Part shown: positions 1 through 9,675 of the stretch, piece after piece | Numbering within the stretch: the first letter of the stretch is position 1 | Layout: each line of letters starts with the position of its first letter | Source of the DNA: CAIWHR01 sp963734575 | Lineage (GTDB): Bacteria; Pseudomonadota; Gammaproteobacteria; Burkholderiales; Casimicrobiaceae | Assembly (NCBI GenBank): GCA_963734575.1 | Contig: CAVTHT010000004.1 | Location: 186,001 to 250,000, forward strand | Reading direction: 5' to 3' | Length of the DNA: 64,000 nucleotides | Program-made: the position numbers and the translations under genes | The notes under the pieces: generated by a model | Database searches by the model: none | Told to the model about the DNA's origin: nothing | What the model saw: the letters and a program-made list of their open reading frames with translations, nothing else

Positions 1-40
1 GCGCACCGCATCGAAGCCAACCCTGCATGGAGTCCAAGCA

Positions 41-1357
41 ATGAAGACCGACCGTACCGCCAGCCTGACGTTCTCGGATGGGTCACCGTCCATCACGTTC
101 CCCATACTCGAGGGCACCATCGGTCCCGAGGTGATGGACATTCGCGCGCTCTACGGCAAGACGGGCCGCTTCACGTACGACCCCGGGTTCATGTCGACGG
201 CGGCGTGCAGCTCGGCGATCACCTACATCGACGGCGACAAGGGTGAGCTGCTCTACCGCGGCTATCCCATCGAGGAGCTCGCGGTCCACTGCGACTTCCT
301 GGAGACGTGCTACCTGCTGCTGAACGGCGAGCTGCCGACGCCCGCGCAGAAGACCGAGTTCGTGACCACGGTGATGAACCATACGATGGTGCACGAGCAG
401 ATGCAGTTCTTCTTCCGCGGCTTCCGCCGCGACTCGCACCCGATGGCGGTGCTGGTCGGGGTGGTGGGCGCGCTGTCCTCGTTCTATCACGACTCGCTGG
501 ACATCAGCGATGCGCAGCACCGCGACGTGTCGGCGATCCGGCTCATCGCGAAGCTGCCGACCATCGTCGCGATGACGTACAAGTACTCCATCGGCCAGCC
601 GTTCATGTATCCGCGCAACGACCTGTCGTACGCGGCGAACTTCATGCGGATGATGTTCGCGGTGCCGACCGAGGAATACAAGAGCAACGACGTGCTGGTG
701 CGCGCGCTCGACCGCATCCTGATCCTGCACGCCGATCACGAGCAGAACGCGTCGACGTCGACCGTGCGCCTCGCCGGCAGCTCGGGTGCGAACCCGTTCG
801 CCTGCATCGCCGCGGGCATCGCATGCCTCTGGGGTCCCGCCCATGGCGGCGCCAACGAGGCCGCGCTCAACATGCTGTACGAGATCCAGCGCCAGGGCGG
901 CATTGCCAAGATCGGCGAGTACATCGCGCAGGTGAAGGACAAGAATTCCAGCGTGAAGCTCATGGGCTTCGGGCACCGTGTGTACAAGAACTACGACCCG
1001 CGCGCGAAGCTGATGCGCGAGACCTGCTACGAGGTGCTGAACGAGCTCGGGCTGAAGGACGACCCGCTGTTCGGCCTGGCGATGGCGCTCGAGAAGATCG
1101 CCCTCGAGGACGACTACTTCGTCTCGCGCAAGCTGTATCCCAATGTCGACTTCTATTCCGGGATCGTGCAGAAGGCGCTCGGGATTCCCGTTTCGTTGTT
1201 CACCGGGATCTTCGCTCTGGCGCGGACCGTCGGCTGGATTGCCCAGTGGAACGAAATGATCTCCGACCCGGACCAAAAGATCGGCCGGCCGCGCCAGCTC
1301 TATACCGGCGCGACTCGGCGGACGGTGCGGCCGTTGAAGGAGCGGAAAGCAGCGTGA
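41..1357 (+). CDS. gltA: Citrate synthase (type II)
   Basis: Condenses oxaloacetate and acetyl-CoA to citrate, the entry step of the TCA cycle, in the cytoplasm. The 438-residue length and sequence fit the proteobacterial hexameric type II enzyme. The catalytic histidine regions are visible as HADHEQNAST, GPAHGGANEA and GFGHRVYKNYDPRA. The ATG at 41 follows a GGAG about ten bases upstream. It precedes sucA, sucB and lpdA, the usual betaproteobacterial order; the sdh genes normally upstream would lie outside the window. The C-terminus is intact and is followed at once by a tandem repeat block, so it may be transcribed separately from sucA. Identification is secure. Confidence 0.97.
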   Translation: MKTDRTASLTFSDGSPSITFPILEGTIGPEVMDIRALYGKTGRFTYDPGFMSTAACSSAITYIDGDKGELLYRGYPIEELAVHCDFLETCYLLLNGELPTPAQKTEFVTTVMNHTMVHEQMQFFFRGFRRDSHPMAVLVGVVGALSSFYHDSLDISDAQHRDVSAIRLIAKLPTIVAMTYKYSIGQPFMYPRNDLSYAANFMRMMFAVPTEEYKSNDVLVRALDRILILHADHEQNASTSTVRLAGSSGANPFACIAAGIACLWGPAHGGANEAALNMLYEIQRQGGIAKIGEYIAQVKDKNSSVKLMGFGHRVYKNYDPRAKLMRETCYEVLNELGLKDDPLFGLAMALEKIALEDDYFVSRKLYPNVDFYSGIVQKALGIPVSLFTGIFALARTVGWIAQWNEMISDPDQKIGRPRQLYTGATRRTVRPLKERKAA

Positions 1358-1360
1358 GAG

Positions 1361-1690
1361 TGGGAGCAGGGGCCCCGCGCAGCGGGGATGCGACCGGCTC
1401 GAACGCTGCGCGAGGCCGACACCGCCGCGGTGATGCGGTGACTGGAGCACGGAGGCCGAGGGCGTGACGTTGGGAGCAGGGGCCCCGCGCAGCGGGGATG
1501 CGACCGGCCCGAACGCTGCGCGAGGCCGACACCGCTGCGGCGATGCGGTGACTGGAGTACGGAGGCCGAGGGCGTGACGTTGGGAGCAGGGGCCCCGCGC
1601 AGCGGGGATGCGACCGGCTCGAACGCTGCGCGAGGCCGACACCGCAGTCTGGGTGTAGCGAGGAGCGTGCGGAGGCCGAGGGCCTGACGT
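1361..1690. repeat. Three tandem copies of a 110-bp intergenic repeat
   Basis: Three head-to-tail units of exactly 110 bp start at 1361, 1471 and 1581. Each begins TGGGAGCAGGGGCCCCGCGC and ends near GAGGCCGAGGGCGTGACGT. Copies 1 and 2 differ at about four positions. Copy 3 diverges in its third quarter (about 1636-1670) and then rejoins. Each unit carries the short inverted repeat CCCCGC-GCA-GCGGGG, able to form a hairpin. All three reading frames across it give only low-complexity Arg/Ala/Pro-rich products, so I treat it as non-coding. It fills most of the gltA-sucA gap. Confidence 0.9.
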
Positions 1691-1870
1691 TTGGCGCTGA
1701 AAGGCGTCTGACGCGCGCGCACGAACTCCCGGCCCCGGCCGCGCGAAGGGGCGGGGCCGTTGATTCATCGGGGACCTCTCGCCGAGTCCCCGCATGCCGA
1801 TAGCCCGCCGCGGAAGCACTTCGGGCCGCGGGGCGTACTGTTGCACCAAGCAAGGCACGACGAGGTATCC
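1691..1870 (+). other. Non-coding leader between the repeat block and sucA
   Basis: No convincing gene is seen here. Two inverted repeats are present: GGCCCCG (1731-1737) with CGGGGCC (1752-1758), and CGGGGAC (1769-1775) with GTCCCCG (1786-1792). Neither is followed by a T-run, so they are not classical terminators. They could be structured sucA leader elements. A weak GAGG-type ribosome site lies just before the ATG at 1871. Confidence 0.4.
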
Positions 1871-4711
1871 ATGAGCACGATGCACGAACTCGAGACCACC
1901 AGCACGCTCTTCGGCGGGAACATTCCGTTCATCGAGGAGCAGTACGAGAGCTATCTCGCCAATCCCGATGCCGTCTCACCGGACTGGCGTTCGTACTTCG
2001 ACTCCCTGCGCGGCGGCGTCGCCGACGTTTCGCACGCGCCCGTCATCGAGTCGTTCATTCAGCTCGGCAAGAGCCGCAAGGTCGCGGGCGCGATGGTCGA
2101 TTCGACGACCATGCACAAGCAGGTGCAGGTGCTGCAGCTCATCAGCAAGTACCGCACGCTCGGCATGTTCCACGCCGAGCTCGACCCGTTGAAGCGCCAG
2201 AGCAATCGCTACATCCCCGACCTCGACCTGCGCACGTACGGCTTCACCGATGCCGACATGGACACCGAGTTCGACGTCGGATCGTTCATGGCCGGTCCGC
2301 AGCGCATGCGCCTGCGCGATCTCATCGAGGCGCTGCGCGAAACGTACTGCCGCACGTTCGGCGCGGAGTACATGTACATCTCGGACACGCAGGTAAAGCG
2401 GTTCATCCAGGCGCGCCTCGAGCCGATCCGCTCGCGTCCCGCGTACGCGCCCGAGCAGCAGCGGCAGATCCTCGAGCGCCTCACGGCCGCCGAGACGCTC
2501 GAGCGCTACCTGCACACCAAGTACGTCGGCCAGAAGCGCTTCTCGGGCGAGGGCGGCGACACCCTGACGCCGATGCTCGACCACCTGATCCAGATCGCCG
2601 GCGCGGCCGGTGTGCAGGAGACCGTCATCGGCATGGCGCACCGCGGCCGCCTCAACGTGCTGGTGAACACGCTCGGGAAGATGCCGAGCGATCTCTTCTC
2701 CGAGTTCGAGGGCAAGTACGCGCAGCAGCTGCCGGCCGGCGACGTCAAGTACCACCAGGGCTTCTCGTCCGACGTCATCACCCCGGGCGGACCGATGCAC
2801 CTGACGCTGGCGTTCAATCCCTCGCACCTCGAGCAGGTCAATCCGGTCGTCGAGGGGTCGGTGCGTGCGCGGCAGTACCGCCGCCAGGACGCGAAGGGCG
2901 ACCAGGTGCTGCCGGTGCTCATCCACGGCGATGCGGCCATCGCGGGGCAGGGCGTCGTGCAGGAATGCCTCAACATGGCCCAGACCCGCGGCTATTACAC
3001 CGGCGGCACGGTGCACATCGTCATCAACAACCAGATCGGGTTCACCACGTCCGATCCGCGCGATACCCGCGGCACGCTCTACTGCACGGACGTCGCGAAG
3101 ATGGTCGAGGCCCCGATCTTCCATGTGAACGCCGACGATCCGGAGGTCTGCCTCCTCGCGGTGGAGCTGGCGATGGAATATCGCCAGCAGTACCACAAGG
3201 ACGTGTTCATCGACCTCGTGTGCTTCCGGCGCCTCGGCCACAACGAGGCCGACGAGCCGATGGTCACGCAGCCGCTGATGTACAAGAAGATCAACCAGCA
3301 CCCCGGGACGCGCAAGCTGTACGCCGACCGTCTCGTGGCGCTGGGTGTGGTCAAGGCCGAGGAGGCCGACGGCATGATCGCGACGTATCGCGCCGCGATG
3401 GACAAGGGCCTGCACACGAACAAGACGGTGCTGTCGAACTACAAGCCGCCGTTCTCGGTCGACTGGTCTCCGTACAAGGATCGCAAGTGGACCGACGCCT
3501 ATGATTCTTCGGTGCCGCTCGCGAGGCTGCAGGAGCTCGGACAGAAGCTCACCGAGGTGCCGTCGGGCTTCAAGCTGCATTCGCGCGTCGAGAAGGTCGT
3601 CGCCGATCGCCGCGCGATGGCCGAGGGCAGGCTGCCTCTCGACTGGGGCATGGGCGAGAACCTCGCGTACGCGACGCTGCTCGACCAGGGTTATGGCGTG
3701 CGCCTCTCCGGCGAGGACGTCGGCCGGGGCACCTTCTCCCATCGGCATGCGGTCCTGCACGACCAGAACCGCGAGAAGTGGGACTCCGGAACCTACGTTC
3801 CGCTGGAGCACCTCAAGGCGGACCAGCCGCGCATCGAGATCATCGACTCCGTGCTCACGGAACTCGCGGTGGTCGGGTTCGAGTACGGCTATGCGACGTC
3901 GGATCCCACCCGCCTCGTCGTCTGGGAAGCGCAATTCGGCGACTTCGCCAATGGCGCGCAGGTGATCATCGACCAGTTCATCAGCTCGGGCGAGGTGAAG
4001 TGGGGCCGCATCTGCGGGCTCGTGATGCTCCTGCCGCATGGCTACGAAGGGCAGGGGCCGGAGCATTCGTCGGCGCGCCCCGAGCGCTACCTGCAGCTGT
4101 GCGCCGAGCACAACATGCAGGTCTGCGTGCCCTCGACGCCCGCGCAGATCTTCCACCTGTTGCGCCGCCAGATGCTGCGCACTTACCGCAAGCCGCTCAT
4201 CGTGATGAGCCCCAAGAGCCTGCTGCGGCACAAGGAAGCCGTGTCGAGCCTCGACGACCTCGCGAACGGCCGGTTCGAGAACGTGATCGGCGAGACGGAG
4301 AAGCTCGCCGCGAAGTCGGTGAAGCGCGTGATCGTGTGCAGCGGCAAGGTGTACTACGAGCTCGCTGCATACCGCCGCGAGCACAAGATCACCGACGTGG
4401 CCATCCTGCGGCTCGAGCAGCAGTACCCGTTCCCGCACGCCGAGTTCAAGCGCGAGCTCGCGAAGTACCCGGCAGGCAAGCAGGTGGTGTGGTGCCAGGA
4501 GGAGCCGCAGAACCAGGGCGCCTGGTATCGCCTGCGCGCCTACCTGCGCGCCGATACGCCTGCCGACCAGGTGATCGCGTACGCCGGGCGTCCCGTCTCG
4601 GCCTCCCCCGCGGTCGGCTACATGTCCAAGCACACCGCCCAGCAGAAGCAGCTGATCGAGGACGCGTTCGCGCCGAAGCTCGCGATGGGCGAGATGCTGG
4701 TCGGGACCTGA
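1871..4711 (+). CDS. sucA: 2-oxoglutarate dehydrogenase E1 component
   Basis: Thiamine-diphosphate-dependent decarboxylase subunit of the 2-oxoglutarate dehydrogenase complex, making succinyl-CoA with SucB and Lpd. At 946 residues it matches the family (E. coli about 933). The N-terminus has the E2-contacting region FIEEQYESYLANP. GMAHRGRLNVL, FNPSHLEQVNPVVEGSVRA and GDAAIAGQGVVQE mark the cofactor and substrate core. I chose ATG 1871 (MSTMHELE) because family homology starts there; an in-frame start at 1760 would add an unrelated Pro/Arg-rich extension. sucB begins 29 bases after the stop, so the two are probably co-transcribed. Confidence 0.97.
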   Translation: MSTMHELETTSTLFGGNIPFIEEQYESYLANPDAVSPDWRSYFDSLRGGVADVSHAPVIESFIQLGKSRKVAGAMVDSTTMHKQVQVLQLISKYRTLGMFHAELDPLKRQSNRYIPDLDLRTYGFTDADMDTEFDVGSFMAGPQRMRLRDLIEALRETYCRTFGAEYMYISDTQVKRFIQARLEPIRSRPAYAPEQQRQILERLTAAETLERYLHTKYVGQKRFSGEGGDTLTPMLDHLIQIAGAAGVQETVIGMAHRGRLNVLVNTLGKMPSDLFSEFEGKYAQQLPAGDVKYHQGFSSDVITPGGPMHLTLAFNPSHLEQVNPVVEGSVRARQYRRQDAKGDQVLPVLIHGDAAIAGQGVVQECLNMAQTRGYYTGGTVHIVINNQIGFTTSDPRDTRGTLYCTDVAKMVEAPIFHVNADDPEVCLLAVELAMEYRQQYHKDVFIDLVCFRRLGHNEADEPMVTQPLMYKKINQHPGTRKLYADRLVALGVVKAEEADGMIATYRAAMDKGLHTNKTVLSNYKPPFSVDWSPYKDRKWTDAYDSSVPLARLQELGQKLTEVPSGFKLHSRVEKVVADRRAMAEGRLPLDWGMGENLAYATLLDQGYGVRLSGEDVGRGTFSHRHAVLHDQNREKWDSGTYVPLEHLKADQPRIEIIDSVLTELAVVGFEYGYATSDPTRLVVWEAQFGDFANGAQVIIDQFISSGEVKWGRICGLVMLLPHGYEGQGPEHSSARPERYLQLCAEHNMQVCVPSTPAQIFHLLRRQMLRTYRKPLIVMSPKSLLRHKEAVSSLDDLANGRFENVIGETEKLAAKSVKRVIVCSGKVYYELAAYRREHKITDVAILRLEQQYPFPHAEFKRELAKYPAGKQVVWCQEEPQNQGAWYRLRAYLRADTPADQVIAYAGRPVSASPAVGYMSKHTAQQKQLIEDAFAPKLAMGEMLVGT

Positions 4712-4740
4712 AAGAAGAAGCCCTAGAAGAAAGCCTCACC

Positions 4741-6036
4741 ATGCGCCTCGAAGTCAAAGTCCCCCAACTGCCGGAGTCCGTCGCCGAAGCGACCCTGGTC
4801 TCCTGGCACAAGCAGCCTGGCCAGCCGGTCAAGCGTGATGAAAACCTGATCGACATCGAGACCGACAAGGTGGTGCTCGAGCTGCCGGCCCCGGGCGACG
4901 GCGTGCTCGTTGAGGTGCGCAAGGGCGATGGATCGACGGTGGCCGGGCAGGAGGTGATCGCCGTCATCGACACCGAGGCCAAGGGTGCCGTCGGCGCCGC
5001 AACCGCGCAGCACGCCGCAGCGGTTCCAGGTGCGGCCCCGGCGCCGCAACCGTCCGCGGAGCCCGCCCCCGCGCGCCTGGTGACGCCGCCGGGACCGGCC
5101 ACGTCGCCGGCCGCCGCACCTGCGGCAGTCACCGCGCTTCCTGCCGCGCGCAAGCTCATGGAGGATCGCGGCATCAGTGCGACCGACGTGCAGGGTACCG
5201 GTCGCGGCGGACGCATCACCAAGGGCGACGTGCTCGCGGCAACGCCCGCGGCCAGGCCCGCACCGGCGGCTCCCGCGCAGCCGGCTCCGGCGGCGAAGGC
5301 TCCGGCGCCCACACCCTCCGCGCTCGCCCTCGGCGCGCGACCCGAGCAGCGCGTGCCGATGTCGCGCCTGCGCCAGCGCGTGGCCGAGCGGCTCGTGCAA
5401 TCGCAATCCACGGCGGCGATCCTCACGACCTTCAACGAGGTCAACATGCAGCCCGTGATCGATCTGCGCAACAGGTACAAGGATCGCTTCGAGAAGGAGC
5501 ACGGCGTCAAGCTCGGCTTCATGGGCTTCTTCGTCAAGGCGGTGGTGCATGCGCTGAAGAAATATCCCGCGGTCAATGCTTCGATCGACGGAACGGACAT
5601 CGTGTATCACGGCTATTTCGACATCGGCATCGCGGTCGGCAGTCCGCGCGGTCTCGTCGTGCCCATCGTGCGCGACGCCGACCAGCTGTCGATCGCCGAG
5701 ATCGAGCAGCAGATCGCGGACTTCGGCAAGCGGGCCCAGGAAGGCAAGCTGACCGTCGAGGAGCTCACCGGCGGCACGTACACGATCAGCAACGGCGGGG
5801 TGTTCGGTTCCATGCTGTCCACGCCGATCATCAATCCTCCGCAGTCCGCCATCCTCGGCGTGCACGCGACGCGCGAGCGGCCCGTGGTGGAGAACGGGCA
5901 GGTGGTCGTGCGCCCGATCAACTATCTCGCGCAGTCGTACGATCACCGCATCATCGACGGGCGCGAGGCGGTGCTGTCGCTGGTGGCGATCAAGGAAGCG
6001 CTGGAAGATCCGTCGCGCCTCCTGCTCGACATCTAG
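4741..6036 (+). CDS. sucB: Dihydrolipoamide succinyltransferase (E2 of 2-oxoglutarate dehydrogenase)
   Basis: Transfers the succinyl group from E1 to CoA and forms the core of the 2-oxoglutarate dehydrogenase complex. The 431 residues contain an N-terminal lipoyl domain with the lipoylated lysine in IETDKVVLE (about residue 43), an Ala/Pro linker, and a peripheral-subunit binding domain around RKLMEDRGISATDVQGTG. A second Ala/Pro linker leads to the catalytic domain with the C-terminal DHRIIDGREAV motif. ATG 4741 is the homology-supported start, 29 bases after sucA. It has a single lipoyl domain. lpdA follows 13 bases after the stop. Confidence 0.97.
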   Translation: MRLEVKVPQLPESVAEATLVSWHKQPGQPVKRDENLIDIETDKVVLELPAPGDGVLVEVRKGDGSTVAGQEVIAVIDTEAKGAVGAATAQHAAAVPGAAPAPQPSAEPAPARLVTPPGPATSPAAAPAAVTALPAARKLMEDRGISATDVQGTGRGGRITKGDVLAATPAARPAPAAPAQPAPAAKAPAPTPSALALGARPEQRVPMSRLRQRVAERLVQSQSTAAILTTFNEVNMQPVIDLRNRYKDRFEKEHGVKLGFMGFFVKAVVHALKKYPAVNASIDGTDIVYHGYFDIGIAVGSPRGLVVPIVRDADQLSIAEIEQQIADFGKRAQEGKLTVEELTGGTYTISNGGVFGSMLSTPIINPPQSAILGVHATRERPVVENGQVVVRPINYLAQSYDHRIIDGREAVLSLVAIKEALEDPSRLLLDI

Positions 6037-6049
6037 GTCCGCGCGAAAC

Positions 6050-7480
6050 ATGGCTGATCAATTCGACGTCGTGGTCATCGGTGGTGGGCCCGGCGGCTAC
6101 ATCGCCGCGATCCGCGCTGCGCAGCTCGGGCTCAGCACGGCCTGCATCGACGACTGGGCAGGCAAGGATGGCAAGCCCGCGCTGGGTGGCACGTGCACCA
6201 ACGTCGGCTGCATTCCTTCCAAGGCGCTGCTGCAGTCGTCGGAGCACTTCGAGCACGCCGGCCACGCCTTCGCCGAGCATGGCATCGAGGTGAAGGGCCT
6301 AGCGATGGACGTCGCGCGCATGCTCGCGCGCAAGGACAAGGTCGTCGCGCAGAACAACCAGGGCATCGCCTATCTGTTCAAGAAGAACAAGATCACGTTC
6401 TTCCACGGCCGCGGTTGCTTCCGCGGCGGCAGCGCGGTGGCGGGCTGGATGGTCGCGGTGGAGGGTGCCAAGCCTGCAGAGCTGACGGCGCGGCACGTGA
6501 TCGTCGCCACCGGCTCCCTGCCGCGACCGCTGCCCGGTGCCACGATCGACAACGAGCGCGTGCTCGACAATGCCGGCGCGCTCGCCCTCGCCGTGACACC
6601 GAAGACCCTCGGCGTCGTCGGTGCAGGCGTGATCGGGCTGGAGATGGGCAGCGTCTGGCGCCGGCTGGGGGCAAAGGTCACCGTGCTCGAAGCGCTGCCG
6701 GCGTTCCTCGGTGCGGCCGACGACTCGGTCGCCAAGGAAGCGCAGAAGGTGTTCCGCAGGCAGGGGCTCGAGATCCACACCGGCGTGCGCATCACGAAGG
6801 TGGAGACCGGCGGTTCCGGCGTGACCGTCGATTACGACGACGCCGCCGGAACGAAGCAGAAGGTGGATTTCGAGCGGCTGATCGTCGCCATCGGGCGCAT
6901 CCCGAACACCAACGGGCTGCATGGCGATGCCGTCGGGCTGCGCCTCGACGAGCGCGGTTTCGTCGAAGTGGACGAGCAGTGCCGGACCAACCTGCCGAAC
7001 GTCTGGGCGATCGGCGATGTCGTGCGTGGCCCGATGCTCGCACACAAGGCCGAGGACGAAGGCGTTGCAGTCGCGGAGCGCATCGCCGGCCAGCACGGTC
7101 ACGTCGATTTCAACACGGTCCCCTGGGTGATCTACACGTCCCCGGAGATCGCCTGGGTGGGCAAGACGGAGCAGCAGCTCAAGGCCGACGGCGTGCAGTA
7201 TCGCGCCGGCTCGTTCCCGTTCTCCGCCAACGCCCGTGCGCGCGCGCTTGGCGACACCACCGGCTTCGTGAAGATCCTGGCCGACGCCGCCACCGATCGC
7301 ATCCTCGGCGTGCACATGATCGGGCCCTACGCGTCCGAGCTCATCGCCGAAGCCGTCGCGGCGATGGAGTTCGGCGCATCGAGCGAGGACATCGCGCGGA
7401 TCTGCCACGCGCATCCGTCGCTGTCGGAGGCGACCAGGGAAGCTGCGCTCGCCGTCGACGGGCGGACGCTCAACATTTGA
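6050..7480 (+). CDS. lpdA: Dihydrolipoamide dehydrogenase (E3)
   Basis: FAD-dependent flavoprotein that reoxidises the dihydrolipoyl group of the E2 subunits and passes electrons to NAD+. The 476-residue protein has an N-terminal FAD-binding GGGPGG motif, the redox disulfide GGTCTNVGCIPSKALL (Cys49 and Cys54), an NAD-binding GAGVIGLEMG motif near residue 185, and the C-terminal dimer-interface active site HAHPSLSE. It lies directly behind sucB and so probably serves the 2-oxoglutarate complex, though E3 is usually shared with other dehydrogenases. The TGA at 7478-7480 precedes the zapE reading frame. Confidence 0.97.
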   Translation: MADQFDVVVIGGGPGGYIAAIRAAQLGLSTACIDDWAGKDGKPALGGTCTNVGCIPSKALLQSSEHFEHAGHAFAEHGIEVKGLAMDVARMLARKDKVVAQNNQGIAYLFKKNKITFFHGRGCFRGGSAVAGWMVAVEGAKPAELTARHVIVATGSLPRPLPGATIDNERVLDNAGALALAVTPKTLGVVGAGVIGLEMGSVWRRLGAKVTVLEALPAFLGAADDSVAKEAQKVFRRQGLEIHTGVRITKVETGGSGVTVDYDDAAGTKQKVDFERLIVAIGRIPNTNGLHGDAVGLRLDERGFVEVDEQCRTNLPNVWAIGDVVRGPMLAHKAEDEGVAVAERIAGQHGHVDFNTVPWVIYTSPEIAWVGKTEQQLKADGVQYRAGSFPFSANARARALGDTTGFVKILADAATDRILGVHMIGPYASELIAEAVAAMEFGASSEDIARICHAHPSLSEATREAALAVDGRTLNI

Positions 7481-7551
7481 GTCAACGACCGGCGCAGCGC
7501 GTGCTCTCGCCGGTCCCTCCGGAGGGCGCGGTCGCGCAGCACGCGAGCCTG

Positions 7552-8643
7552 ATGGCGTGGCTCGCACCCGTGCTCGCACAACGCGGTGCGAGTCTCGATG
7601 CCGCGCAGGCCGCCGCGGTTGGGCGCCTGCAACGCCTGTCCGACGAGCTCGCTGCGTTCCGCCGCGCTCGGCGTTCGCGGCTGACGCGCCTGCTGCGCTC
7701 GCCGGAGGTGCCGCGCGGCATCTATCTCTGGGGCGGCGTCGGCCGGGGCAAGAGCTTCCTGATGGATGGCTTCTTCGCGACGGTCCCGATCCGGCGCAAG
7801 ACGCGCGTGCATTTCCACGCGTTCATGCGCAGCGTGCACGAGGACCTCGCGACCCTGAAGCGGGAGGCCGACCCGCTCGCCACGGTCGCGAAGCGCATCG
7901 CGCATCGCTCCCGCCTCGTCTGCTTCGACGAGTTCCACGTCGCCGACATCGCCGATGCGATGATCCTCGGCCGCCTTCTCACGGCGCTGTTCTCTGCGGG
8001 CGTGGTATTCGTGATGACCTCGAACTATCCGCCCGCCGGGCTCTATCCCAACGGTTTGCAGCGGCAGAATTTCGTGCCGACGATCGCACTGCTCGAGGAG
8101 TGGCTCGACGTGGTGCAGGTCGACGCCGGCGTGGACTACCGGCTGCGCGCCCTGGAGCAGGCGCAGGTCTATTACTCGCCGCCGGGCCCCGCTGCGGAGC
8201 GTGCGCTGGCGGCGGCATTCGAGCGCATGCGCAGCGGTCCGGACGAGGATCCGCGTCTCGCGCTCGAGGGACGTGTCCTGTCCGCCCGGCGTCGCGCGGG
8301 CAATGCGGTCTGGTTCGATTTTGCGACGCTGTGCGAGGGAGCCCGCTCGCAGCGGGACTATCTCGCCCTGGCCGAGCGCTTCTCGGTCGTGTTCCTGTCC
8401 GACGTTCCGCAGCTCGGCGCCGCCAGGGCCGACAGCGCCCGGCGCTTCACCTGGCTCGTGGACATCCTGTACGATCATCGCGTGAAGCTGCTGGTTTCCG
8501 CTGCCGCTCGTCCGGATGCGCTGTATGTCTCCGGCGTGAACAGCCACGAATTCCTTCGCACGGCGAGCCGGCTCACGGAGATGCAGACGCACGACTACAT
8601 GAGCGAACCGCATCTCGCGACCGGCGAGCGCCCAACCGCCTGA
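7552..8643 (+). CDS. zapE: Cell division/AFG1-family ATPase ZapE
   Basis: AFG1-like P-loop ATPase; the E. coli member ZapE associates with the FtsZ ring. From ATG 7552 it is 363 residues. The Walker A motif GGVGRGKS is near residue 65, Walker B is in LVCFDEFHVADI, and YPNGLQRQNFVP and GVDYRLR are family signatures. ATG 7552 aligns with the usual family N-terminus (LAPVLAQRGASLDAAQ). The frame is open further upstream, with GTG 7501 and TTG 7477 (overlapping the lpdA stop) as alternatives; none has a strong ribosome site. A zapE gene behind the sucAB-lpd block is typical of betaproteobacteria. Confidence 0.92.
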   Translation: MAWLAPVLAQRGASLDAAQAAAVGRLQRLSDELAAFRRARRSRLTRLLRSPEVPRGIYLWGGVGRGKSFLMDGFFATVPIRRKTRVHFHAFMRSVHEDLATLKREADPLATVAKRIAHRSRLVCFDEFHVADIADAMILGRLLTALFSAGVVFVMTSNYPPAGLYPNGLQRQNFVPTIALLEEWLDVVQVDAGVDYRLRALEQAQVYYSPPGPAAERALAAAFERMRSGPDEDPRLALEGRVLSARRRAGNAVWFDFATLCEGARSQRDYLALAERFSVVFLSDVPQLGAARADSARRFTWLVDILYDHRVKLLVSAAARPDALYVSGVNSHEFLRTASRLTEMQTHDYMSEPHLATGERPTA

Positions 8644-8669
8644 TTTTTTCCTCATCCCGGGAGACTCCT

Positions 8670-9675
8670 GTGCAGACATTCAAGGCGTATCGCACGTTCC
8701 AGGACAACAATGTCGTGTCGAGCCGGTTCGTGCAGATGACGCTGGAAGAACTCGATCCCGGCGAGGTCGTGGTACGCACGAAGTATTCGACGATCAACTT
8801 CAAGGATGCACTGTCGTACAACGGCGCCGGCCGCATCATGCGCAAGTTCCCCACCAACGCGGGCATCGACATGGCCGGCACGGTGGAATCGTCGAAGGAT
8901 CCGCGGTTCAAGCGCGGCGACAAGGTAATCGTGCATGCCTACGATCTGGGCGTCGCGCACGACGGCGGGTATGCGGAATTCGTGCGCGTGCCCGCGGACT
9001 GGGTGGCCCGCCGGCCCGAGAGCATGACCGCGTTCGACGCCATGACGCTCGGCACCGCCGGCTTCACCGCGGCGCAGGCGATCATGCTGATGGAGCACAA
9101 CGGTCTCAAGCCCGCGAACGGACCGGTCGCCGTGACGGGCGCGACCGGCGGCGTGGGCTCGGTGGCGGTGCGAGATCCTCGCCAAGATCGGCTACGAGGT
9201 GGTGGCGATCACCGGCAAGGCGGAGGAGACGGACTATCTCAAGTCGCTGGGCGCGAAGGAGGTCATGGCGCGCAATTCCATCGACCTCGGCAAGGTCAGG
9301 CCGCTCGAGAAGGCGACGTGGGCCGGCGCCATCGACAACCTCGGCGGCGACATTCTCGCGTGGCTCCTCGCCACGTCGCGCATCGCCGGCACCGTGGCCT
9401 CCGTCGGACTTGCGGCCGACCATCGTCTCAACACGACGGTGATGCCGTTCATCCTGCGCGGCGTGCACCTGCTCGGCACCGACAGCGCCAACTGCCCGAT
9501 GCCGTTGCGCCAGACGATCTGGAACAAGCTCGCGGTCGAGTGGCGTCCCGATCGCGTGCACGATCAGGTGCGCACGATCGAGTTCGACGAGCTCCCCACG
9601 CATTTCGAGCCTTACCTCAAGGGAATGGTGCGCGGGCGCACGGTGGTGCGCATCGCCCCCGATTCGCATCCCTGA
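8670..9675 (+). CDS. acuI: Acrylyl-CoA reductase-like (YhdH/AcuI family) oxidoreductase, frameshifted
   Basis: Medium-chain, zinc-independent NADPH oxidoreductase of the YhdH/AcuI type; characterised members reduce acrylyl-CoA to propionyl-CoA. The GTG start at 8670 sits 6 bases after GGGAG. The first part runs from QTFKAYRTFQ through the nucleotide-binding GATGGVGSVAV. The frame breaks at about 9171, where one extra base (GTG-C-GAG) separates it from EILAKIGYEVVAITGKAEE, which continues to 9675. Removing one base restores about 334 residues, the family length. I read the break as a probable sequence error rather than true decay. Its stop overlaps the acyltransferase start (TGATG). The neighbour prpE also makes propionyl-CoA, which supports the AcuI assignment. 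Confidence 0.82.

Noticed and set aside
1361..1690. CRISPR-like array
   Set aside because: The whole 110-bp unit is repeated, with no unique spacers, and no cas genes are nearby.
1976..4633. An 885-residue open frame antisense to sucA, with similar long antisense frames at 83-1885, 4723-6051 and 10714-13761
   Set aside because: Products are Arg/His/Leu-rich with no recognisable motif and lie opposite well-identified genes; long antisense frames are expected in GC-rich DNA.
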